From: Halocatena salina
GTDB lineage: Archaea; Halobacteriota; Halobacteria; Halobacteriales; Haloarculaceae
Direction of reading: 5' to 3'
Length of the DNA: 64,000 nt
NCBI RefSeq assembly: GCF_023115355.1
Contig: NZ_CP096021.1
Span: forward strand, 124,001-188,000
This document shows, piece after piece, positions 56,679-64,000 of this stretch. The notes under the pieces were generated by a model. That model saw only the letters and a list, made by a program, of their open reading frames with translations. It was not told where the DNA came from and did no database searches. Each line of letters opens with the position of its first letter. Within the stretch, counting starts at the first letter, position 1. The translations under genes and the position numbers were made by a program.

Positions 56679-57929
56679 ATGACGTTTCGACAGTCACTCG
56701 ATCAGATAGCTCCCGGCGTAGCCGAAGCCACCGAACTCGAACGCGAACGGCAGGAATCCACGCTCGGAATGATCGCATCGGAGAACCACGTCTCCCAGGC
56801 CGTTCTCGAATCCCAGGGCAGCGTCCTGACGAACAAGTACGCGGAAGGATATCCCGGCAGTCGGTACTACGGTGGCTGCCAGCACGTCGACACCGTTGAG
56901 CAACTCACCATTGACTATGCCAAGGAACTCTTCGGCGCCGACCACGTGAACGTCCAGCCACACAGCGGGACGCAGGCCAACATGGCCGTCTACTTTGCCG
57001 CCCTCGAACCGGGTGATAAGATACTCTCGCTGTCGCTCTCACACGGTGGACACCTCTCGCACGGCCACAGCGTCAATTTCTCCGGCCAGCTCTACAACGT
57101 CAGGCAGTACGAGGTAGACCCCGAAACGGGGTATATCGACTACGACGACCTGGCGGCGATGGCAAATGAGTTTGATCCGGACATGGTCGTCAGTGGGTCC
57201 TCGGCGTACCCCCGCGAGTTCGACTACGCACGCATCGGTGAGGTTGCTGACAAAAATGACGCCGATCACCTCGCTGATATCGCGCACGTGACGGGACTCA
57301 TCGCCGCTGGCGTTCATTCCTCACCAGTCGAATACGCAAACTTCGTGACTGGGAGTACGCACAAGACGATTCGCGCTGGCCGCGGTGGCATCATCATGTG
57401 CGACGAGGAGCACGCGGACGAGATCGATTCCGCTGTGTTCCCCGGCGCACAGGGTGGTCCACTGATGCACAACATCGCTGGCAAAGCTGCTGGCTTCTCA
57501 GAAGCCCTGACCGACGGGTTCCAGGTCCACGCCGAGCAGGTCGTGGCGAACGCAAAGACGCTCGCGGACGTCTTCCAGCGACAGGGGCTTTCCCTCGTCA
57601 GTGGTGGCACCGACAAACACCTTCTGCTCGTCGACCTCCGCGAATCACACCCCGATCTCACCGGAAAGGAGGCCGAGGAACTGCTCAGTGACGTCGGCAT
57701 CATCGTCAACAAGAACACGGTTCCTGGCGAGACCCGGTCACCGATGGTTACGAGCGGGATTCGCGTCGGCACACCAGCGCTCACGACCCGTGGCTTCGAG
57801 GCAGACGAGATGAAGACCGTCGGGCAACTCATCGTCGAAGTACTCGACAATCCCGAAAGCGACATCGTGCGGGATCGTGTCAGTACGACCGTCGACGAAC
57901 TCTGTGAGGAATTCCCGATTTACGAATAA
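56679..57929 (+). CDS. glyA: Serine hydroxymethyltransferase
   Basis: SHMT interconverts serine and glycine with transfer of the hydroxymethyl carbon to THF. The 416-aa protein has all hallmarks: MIASENHVSQAVLESQGSVL, YPGSRYYGGCQHVD, PHSGTQANMAVY and the PLP lysine in GSTHKTIRAGRGG (Lys229). The DIAHVTGLIAAG motif has the Asp that contacts the pyridine nitrogen. It is the central THF-dependent step of this gene group. Confidence 0.97.
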   Translation: MTFRQSLDQIAPGVAEATELERERQESTLGMIASENHVSQAVLESQGSVLTNKYAEGYPGSRYYGGCQHVDTVEQLTIDYAKELFGADHVNVQPHSGTQANMAVYFAALEPGDKILSLSLSHGGHLSHGHSVNFSGQLYNVRQYEVDPETGYIDYDDLAAMANEFDPDMVVSGSSAYPREFDYARIGEVADKNDADHLADIAHVTGLIAAGVHSSPVEYANFVTGSTHKTIRAGRGGIIMCDEEHADEIDSAVFPGAQGGPLMHNIAGKAAGFSEALTDGFQVHAEQVVANAKTLADVFQRQGLSLVSGGTDKHLLLVDLRESHPDLTGKEAEELLSDVGIIVNKNTVPGETRSPMVTSGIRVGTPALTTRGFEADEMKTVGQLIVEVLDNPESDIVRDRVSTTVDELCEEFPIYE

Positions 57930-58163
57930 CGGGGGAGTCGGTCACCCTCGTTGTGGCTTCTTTTCTTCAATCGACGTTCACATTGGCCGCGTCGTATCGT
58001 CATCGTTCGTGGTGAACGGAACACAGGCTAAGAACGCCTCGAGAATCTAGACCGGGTCATCCCACTGGAGTCTCCGGATCGTAATGGGTTCGGCAAACGC
58101 AAGTAACGAGGCCGGAACGATTAGAAAAAGAGGCAATCCAGGTGGTAGCAGCCGTGTGAGAAG

Positions 58164-59777
58164 TTAATCGTCGTTCGCTTCGACTGGGGTTTCGGTACGA
58201 GTCGAGGAGTTGGACACCGTCTCAGTCCCGGAAATGTCGAAGAACACCGGATGTATCTCCCGACACGAGAGACACAGACCAACGATAGCGACGATCGTAA
58301 TCACCGCAAACGGAACGCCAGTGATTATCGAAGCGGCTCGCAAGGCGTCGACACCACCGACGACCATCAGCAGTGAGGCGAGCGCGCCAACGAGCGCACC
58401 CCAGATGACACGGTTGATGGTCGACGGGCTCAGTTCGCCACCGGTCGTCAACATCCCCAAGGCCATCGTCGAGGAGTCGGCCGAGGTGATAAAGAACGTC
58501 AGTATCAATACGAGGAACAGCACGTTTAGGATCGCCCCAAACGGCAGCGCTCCGAACAACGGATAGCCAGACCCGGCCACGCCGTACTCCGTAATAACGC
58601 CCAAGATGTCGGCTTGTCCGGTGCTCTGTAGGTTAATCGCGGTCGCGCCAAGGGAACCGAACCACGGAATCGTCACCGCAGTCGATGCCATGACGCCTGT
58701 TCCGACGACTTGTCGGATCGTTCGGCCACGGGAGACACGAGCAATGAACAGTCCAACAAACGGCGTCCACGAGAACCACCAGGCCCAATAGAAGACGGTC
58801 CAGTTACCTACCCAACTAGATCCGTTTCCGGTATTCATGTAGAGGCTCATCGAGATGAACTGGTTTACGTACGAGCCGAACGCCTCAGCAGTTGCCATCA
58901 TGATGTACACGGTCGGCCCGAGAACGAACACCAGAACCATGAACGCCCCAAACAGAGCCAGATTCAACTGAGAGACCCGACGAATCCCTTTCTTGATGCC
59001 CAGTGCGACGGACAGCGTGAAGGCGATGGTGAGTCCAGTAATGATCGCAACCGTCCCGATATCACCGACCACGACACCGGTCGTGTACTCGATGCCGGTC
59101 AGAAACTGATCGCCGACGAAGCCGAGCGTGGTTGCGATACCACCGAGCGTGGCGAAGACGGCGAGGATGTCGATCAACTTCGCCCAGACTCCATCGAGGT
59201 TGTCCATGCCGATGAGCGGCACAAGAACCGTGGAAACACGCATTGGCGCGTTACGACGATACGTGTAGAACGCGATGGGAAGTGCCACGATGGAGTACGC
59301 CGCCCACGCAGAGATACCCCAGTGAAAGAAACTGTACTGTATCGCGCTGACTGCAGCTTCGGCCGACTGCGGTTGAGCGCTGATAAACGGCGGCACTGTA
59401 TCGTAGTGGAAAATCGCCTCCGCGGGCCCCCAGAAAACGATTCCGGCTGCGATACCAGCGGAGTACAGCATCGAGAAGTACGACAAGAAACCGTACTCCG
59501 GCTCTTCGTCCTCATCTCCGAGTTTGATGGTTCCCCACGGCCCGAAGACGAGAAACAGAGCGAACAACACGACAATGAACATCGCAATGAGGTACAGCCA
59601 TCCCAGGTTCTGCTGCAGGAATTTGTTCGTGTCCGACACCGCTGTCCCGGCGACATCCGGGACAGTGATGAACAGCGTGACGGCCGTCAATGCAACGAGG
59701 AATCCGACGACGAACACCGGCACATCTAGTTCGTTAATGAATCGATTCACCAATCCGTCGGAGTCTGCGTTACTCAT
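58164..59777 (-). CDS. BCCT-family transporter (betaine/choline/carnitine)
   Basis: The 537-aa protein has about twelve hydrophobic segments. Family regions are present: YFSMLYSAGIAAGIVFWGPA, FFHWGISAWAAYSIVALPIA, the Trp-rich WVGNWTVFYWAWWFSWTPFV and GLFIARVSRGRTIRQVVGTG. BCCT proteins import quaternary amines such as glycine betaine. Without a long C-terminal osmosensor tail, and next to a dimethylglycine-dehydrogenase-like gene, catabolic uptake seems as likely as osmoprotection. Confidence 0.93.
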   Translation of the reverse strand: MSNADSDGLVNRFINELDVPVFVVGFLVALTAVTLFITVPDVAGTAVSDTNKFLQQNLGWLYLIAMFIVVLFALFLVFGPWGTIKLGDEDEEPEYGFLSYFSMLYSAGIAAGIVFWGPAEAIFHYDTVPPFISAQPQSAEAAVSAIQYSFFHWGISAWAAYSIVALPIAFYTYRRNAPMRVSTVLVPLIGMDNLDGVWAKLIDILAVFATLGGIATTLGFVGDQFLTGIEYTTGVVVGDIGTVAIITGLTIAFTLSVALGIKKGIRRVSQLNLALFGAFMVLVFVLGPTVYIMMATAEAFGSYVNQFISMSLYMNTGNGSSWVGNWTVFYWAWWFSWTPFVGLFIARVSRGRTIRQVVGTGVMASTAVTIPWFGSLGATAINLQSTGQADILGVITEYGVAGSGYPLFGALPFGAILNVLFLVLILTFFITSADSSTMALGMLTTGGELSPSTINRVIWGALVGALASLLMVVGGVDALRAASIITGVPFAVITIVAIVGLCLSCREIHPVFFDISGTETVSNSSTRTETPVEANDD

Positions 59778-60069
59778 TCGAGGTCACCAATCCAACCGGC
59801 TGTGTCCACCAGTCGTAGATATAGACCGCGTTTTGGTGGTCTTGGTTCATTGGACGGGATTTCGGAAGTCCGTCCTGAGCAGTACTATTGTCGTACCACG
59901 CGTCACGAGAAAGCGACGCTCTATGGCGGCTCATGCGGGAGTATGCCACACACCACTCAATTGGATATGTCCATAATAAAGATTCGGTAGGATCGCATTT
60001 CATTTTAAAAATTTGTCATGATGAGTTGACGGACTTCTAGGCTGTGCGCGCTCGGTGACGGGACTTCCC

Positions 60070-61311
60070 TCACTGACGGTTCATCTCTTCGACGGCGTAC
60101 CCATCTGCCTCGATGGACTCAACGATAGAGCGTGCGTGTTCGGCACCGCTGGTTTCGACTTCAAACATGAGATACGCTTCGCCGATGGTCAAGTCCTCGA
60201 CGGACCGGTCGTGACGAACGGTGCGGATGTTCGCTCCGTGTTCAGCGATGGTACCGGATATCTCCGACATCTTTCCGTCCGTGTCGTTGATTCGCACGCG
60301 CAGTTGTAGCAACTGTTCGCGTTCGGTGAGCGCGTGAATCAGCACCGTCTGAAGCATCGTCATGTCCAGATTCCCGCCACTGAGGAGTGGCATGACCGTC
60401 TCACCCTCGACATCGAGAGAATCACTCAAGATTGCCGCGACGGAGGCCGCTGCGGCCCCCTCGACGACTTGTTTCGCGCGCTCCAGCAATAGGAGTATCG
60501 CCCGCGAGATCTCCGAGTCCGTCACGGTCACAACCTCGTCGACGTGTTCTTTGATGAGGTCGAGCGTCAGTTCGGAGATACCACCAGTGGCGATGCCGTC
60601 GGCTATCGTATCAACCTCGCTGAGTGTCATGGGAACACCCTTGTCGAGGCTCTCATGGACGGTTTCGGCACCGACCGCCTGGACGCCGACGACGCGGGTG
60701 TCAGGCGATAGTTCCTTGAGCGCTGTCGAGATGCCGCTGATAAGTCCCCCGCCGCCGATTGGGACGACGACGGTGTCGAGGTTCGAGCAATCCTCGTACA
60801 TCTCGACGCCGAGGGTACCCTGTCCGGCGACGATATCCCTGTCGTCGTACGCGTGGACAAATTCCATGTCGTCTTGCTGGGCAGCCTTGTCCTGGGCGTA
60901 CTCCATCGCATCCTGGAAATCCTGGCCAACGAGTTCGACCGTCGCACCATAGCCACGGGTCGCGTCGACCTTCGCCTGTGGCGCGGTCTTCGGCATCACG
61001 ATAACCGAGTCTGCACCGCATTTTGTGGCTGCAAGGGCCACACCCTGGGCGTGATTGCCTGCACTGGCCGCCACAAACTCGTCGATACCAGCCTCAACAT
61101 CTTGACTGATCTTGTTGTAGGCCCCTCTGGTCTTGAACGATCCCGTCCACTGGAGATGTTCCATCTTCAGGTAGACGTCTGCGCTGACGAACTCACCAAG
61201 TGACGTGCTTCGTTCGATCGGGGTTCGTTTGACAACCAGTTCGTCGTCTAATCGTTCGTTTGCTCGTTCAATCTCCTCGTAGGTAATCGGTATCTCTCGG
61301 GATTTGCTCAT
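60070..61311 (-). CDS. ilvA: Threonine ammonia-lyase with ACT domain
   Basis: The 413-aa PLP enzyme deaminates threonine (or serine) to 2-oxobutyrate (or pyruvate). It has the PLP lysine in GSFKTRGAYNKI (Lys60), AASAGNHAQGVAL, the phosphate-binding VVPIGGGGLISGIS and, from about residue 330, a C-terminal ACT domain (LLQLRVRINDTDGKMSEISG). The single ACT domain and length fit the short TdcB/IlvA class. It may serve isoleucine synthesis or serine/threonine breakdown. Confidence 0.93.
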   Translation of the reverse strand: MSKSREIPITYEEIERANERLDDELVVKRTPIERSTSLGEFVSADVYLKMEHLQWTGSFKTRGAYNKISQDVEAGIDEFVAASAGNHAQGVALAATKCGADSVIVMPKTAPQAKVDATRGYGATVELVGQDFQDAMEYAQDKAAQQDDMEFVHAYDDRDIVAGQGTLGVEMYEDCSNLDTVVVPIGGGGLISGISTALKELSPDTRVVGVQAVGAETVHESLDKGVPMTLSEVDTIADGIATGGISELTLDLIKEHVDEVVTVTDSEISRAILLLLERAKQVVEGAAAASVAAILSDSLDVEGETVMPLLSGGNLDMTMLQTVLIHALTEREQLLQLRVRINDTDGKMSEISGTIAEHGANIRTVRHDRSVEDLTIGEAYLMFEVETSGAEHARSIVESIEADGYAVEEMNRQ

Positions 61312-61389
61312 ACTATGATCGTCCTGAATCGGAATCGTTGATTGGTCGGTTCGGCTATGGAGCGGTCGCCCGCAAACTGACTGCCGTTA

Positions 61390-63942
61390 TCATCTAATGA
61401 TCTTGTTACGTTCGGGGTCGAACAGCGGCTCGTCGCGAACTGTCGCGTCGTATCGTTCCCCTTCGCACGTGACTGTCACTGACGTGCCAGCCTTGGCGTA
61501 CGTTGACGGCAGATACGTGTAGACGATGGATTCGTCGATGCTGTAGCCGTAGCCACCAGCCTGTACGTGGCCGATCGTGTCGCCGTCCTTCTTGACTGGG
61601 CGGCCACTCAGCATGATGTCCGTCGAGTCATCGAGAGTTAGACAGGCAATCTGTTTGTCAAGTCCGTCTTCTTTCGATTCGACTAGTGCCTCCTTTCCGA
61701 TGAAGTCAGTTTCAAGATCGACTGCAAAGGGAAGTCCGGCTACGAGTGGGTTCACGTCGGTGCCGATGTCGGTACCCCACAGTCGGAAACCCTTCTCGAG
61801 ACGCATCGACTCGAGGGCACCACCACCCATCGGTCTGATGTCGAGGTCCTGTCCGGCTTCCCACAGAGTGGTCCACAGTTTCTGCCCGTACTCGGACGGT
61901 GCCCAGAGTTCCCAGCCTAGCTCGCCGACGTACGAGACGCGGAGCGCGATGACAGGGACATCACCGACGTACATCTGCTTACTACTGAAGTACGGAAAGC
62001 CCTCGTTGGAAACATCGGCGTCGGTGACCCGCTGCAGTAGGAGCCGGGAGTCAGGGCCCCAAAGACCCAGTGTACACTTCGAAGATTCCTCGACTGTGAC
62101 CGAAACTGTGTCCGGTGCGTGCTCTTCTATCCAGGAACCGTGAATGCCCGGTGAGTTGCCGCCACCGGTTGTTACCATGTATTCGTTTTCGCCAAGGCGA
62201 ACAACAGTGAGATCAGCAATGATAGTCCCGCCCTTGTTTAACATCGTCGTATACCGAACCTGCCCCGGTTCGATATCCATGTCGTTGCTGCAGATGTGCT
62301 GTAGGAACTCGCCGGCGTTCTCCCCTTCGACCATGATTGAACTGAACGTCGTCATATCGAACATGGAGACGTTCTCACGGGTATGCAGGTGCTCGACAGC
62401 TTCGATGGGGGACCGATTAACGCCCTGCCAGCCGACTTGTTCGGGTATCTGGTCCTCGTACTTCGAGACGAGCTCCTCGTTGTATTCGTACCACTGTGGG
62501 GTCTCCCACCCGCCACTCTGGTAGCACTCCGCGCCGAGATCCAGTTGTTGCTGATAGAACGGACTGACCCGAAGGCCACGGTGCTCCTCCGGTTGCCACC
62601 TCGGTTCGACGATGCTGTAGACCTGCTCGTACCGCTTGGCACCCCGGTCCGTGAAGTAGTCCTTCCCCCCGGCATGTGGCTCGAACCGTCGGACGTGGAT
62701 GCCACTCGTATCGACCGGTCCCGATGGGAGACGCGGGACGCCGGTTTCCATCCACTCCGCAAGAATCCTCCCGTAGCCACTCGAGTGGGTCCACCAGATA
62801 GCCAATCCGGTCCAGAGTCCCTCAACAGAGGCCGTTTCACCGATGACCGGCATCCCGTCAGGCGTGTAGACGAAGATACCGTTCTCGGTGACGCGGAACT
62901 CTTTGTCCACCGTAGCAGGGAGGAGTTCGCTGAACGCCTGTTCGGGCGATTTATCTCGATTAGGATGGGTCGCCTTCGTCCAGTGTTCCTCCGTGAAACT
63001 GTGGACCGACGCTTGGCTCTCGTCGGAGTTCTTGCCCATCTCGTCGGGATCGACGACCAGCGACTCGTGGTTGTACGACCCGAGCCCGTAACCGTCACCG
63101 TGGGTTCGGAAGTACAGTGAGTTGTCCTGGTCGCGACCGACCGGCCGGTCCGGTGGCTGAGACATCGATTCGGTAATCGCCTTGTCACTAGGGATATCTA
63201 GGCCAGCAGTTGCGTCACCGCGTGGCGTGCGATCCCTAGGGAGTTCCTCGAGCGCTTCAGTGACCACGTACTGGTGTTCGACGGGCGTTATCGGGAGGTC
63301 GAGACCAGCCATCTGCCCGGTCTGGTACGCCCAGTTGTTTGTCGCGAGGACACACCGTTCGCACTCGATCCGTCCCTTGTCGGTGACGACGCTCTGCACT
63401 TCGCCGCCTGAGATCTCGATGTCGGTTACCTCGGTATTGCCGAAGAAATCCGCATCGGAGGCCTGCATATACCAGGTGAGTGCCTCCGTGCTGTCTACTC
63501 GTCCGTCGGTCGGCGAGTAGTAGCCACCCAGGATTTCGTCTTCATTGATAAGCGGAAGATGCTCCGTGACTTCCTCGGGTTCGAGGAGTTGTGGCTTGGG
63601 TAGTCCATACGACTCAGCCCATTCAACACGTCGTCTGAGGAAGTCCATTCGCTCCTCGGACCGCGCGAGTTCGATACCACCGACCTCCGTGTAGGCGCCA
63701 GCGTCCTTCAGGAGACGGCTCGTGTAATGAGCGGTTTTCGTCTGTATCTTCGACGGCGATGTTTGGAACATGATGCCCGGTGCGTGGGTGGACGACCCAC
63801 CGGTGATGGGAAGCGGTCCCTGATCGACGACGGCGATGTCTTCCGCACCGAGTTCGGTTAGATGGTAGGCGACGCTACAACCGACCGCACCAGCACCGAT
63901 GATAACTGTCTCGGCCTGAGTGAGGGAATCTTCTGTGCTCAT
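61390..63942 (-). CDS. Dimethylglycine/sarcosine dehydrogenase-like FAD oxidoreductase with GcvT domain
   Basis: The 850-aa protein has an N-terminal DAO-type FAD domain (VIIGAGAVGCSVAYHLTELG, GGSSTHAPGIMFQTSP, the latter containing the His expected to hold FAD covalently in DMGDH) and a C-terminal THF-binding GcvT-like half (SIMVEGENAGEFLQHICSND, GELGWELWAPSEYG). Such enzymes demethylate dimethylglycine or sarcosine and transfer the carbon to THF. ATG 63942 gives the family-like start MSTEDSL. The exact substrate is not determinable. Confidence 0.92.
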   Translation of the reverse strand: MSTEDSLTQAETVIIGAGAVGCSVAYHLTELGAEDIAVVDQGPLPITGGSSTHAPGIMFQTSPSKIQTKTAHYTSRLLKDAGAYTEVGGIELARSEERMDFLRRRVEWAESYGLPKPQLLEPEEVTEHLPLINEDEILGGYYSPTDGRVDSTEALTWYMQASDADFFGNTEVTDIEISGGEVQSVVTDKGRIECERCVLATNNWAYQTGQMAGLDLPITPVEHQYVVTEALEELPRDRTPRGDATAGLDIPSDKAITESMSQPPDRPVGRDQDNSLYFRTHGDGYGLGSYNHESLVVDPDEMGKNSDESQASVHSFTEEHWTKATHPNRDKSPEQAFSELLPATVDKEFRVTENGIFVYTPDGMPVIGETASVEGLWTGLAIWWTHSSGYGRILAEWMETGVPRLPSGPVDTSGIHVRRFEPHAGGKDYFTDRGAKRYEQVYSIVEPRWQPEEHRGLRVSPFYQQQLDLGAECYQSGGWETPQWYEYNEELVSKYEDQIPEQVGWQGVNRSPIEAVEHLHTRENVSMFDMTTFSSIMVEGENAGEFLQHICSNDMDIEPGQVRYTTMLNKGGTIIADLTVVRLGENEYMVTTGGGNSPGIHGSWIEEHAPDTVSVTVEESSKCTLGLWGPDSRLLLQRVTDADVSNEGFPYFSSKQMYVGDVPVIALRVSYVGELGWELWAPSEYGQKLWTTLWEAGQDLDIRPMGGGALESMRLEKGFRLWGTDIGTDVNPLVAGLPFAVDLETDFIGKEALVESKEDGLDKQIACLTLDDSTDIMLSGRPVKKDGDTIGHVQAGGYGYSIDESIVYTYLPSTYAKAGTSVTVTCEGERYDATVRDEPLFDPERNKIIR

Positions 63943-64000
63943 ATATCTCACACTCCACTCCCACTGTCGCTTTCATAAGTGCAACGGTAACTTAAATACA

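Noticed and set aside
58710-59729. 339-aa plus-strand frame opposite the BCCT gene
   Set aside because: It is a low-complexity polar antisense reading of a membrane protein gene, a common artefact in haloarchaea.

Overview
The window comes from a halophilic archaeon (class Halobacteria). The proteins are rich in Asp and Glu, and several families are typical of that class: Bat-type HTH regulators, a HalOD1 domain, RdfA with its SMC-like partner, a FolC-FolP fusion, haloarchaeal type I-B Cas proteins and several transposases of one long DDE family. I cannot name the genus. No rRNA or tRNA gene was recognised.

Positions 1-10,300 hold a type I-B CRISPR-Cas locus: array, cas2, 5'-truncated cas1 and cas3 on the minus strand, then divergently cas6-cas8b-cas7-cas5 on the plus strand, then a second short array with a different repeat. 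The interference genes look intact. The adaptation module is damaged: cas4 is missing, cas1 lacks its N-terminal part and cas2 lacks a normal start codon.

Positions 10,300-18,300 are accessory: an AsnB-like ATP-dependent ligase without the amidotransferase cysteine and with a frameshift at a G8 tract, a divergent APH-type kinase, serine recombinases and remnants, an OsmC-like protein, a MazF-type toxin with an HTH antitoxin, and an interrupted basic peptide.

Positions 18,300-48,000 mix working modules with gene debris. The working modules are a PQQ-propeller protein, a GH15 / VKOR-SPW membrane protein / SDR operon, a DrrAB-like exporter beside a Bat-type regulator, a VOC protein, an Nramp-like transporter overlapping a P-loop ATPase, and several HTH regulators. 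The debris includes fragments of valyl-tRNA synthetase, a ribonucleotide-reductase beta-like protein, a molybdate transporter, SMR and HPP membrane proteins, a frameshifted PhaC and multiple broken transposases. This looks like a plasmid-derived or integrative region undergoing decay.

Positions 48,000-64,000 are compact and core-like: rdfA with an SMC-like ATPase, then folCP, alaX, purU, ridA, glyA, a BCCT transporter, ilvA and a dimethylglycine/sarcosine dehydrogenase-like enzyme. These fit one metabolic theme: uptake of a methylated-glycine osmolyte, demethylation onto tetrahydrofolate, glycine/serine interconversion, release of surplus formyl groups, deamination of Ser/Thr and removal of the reactive enamine product.
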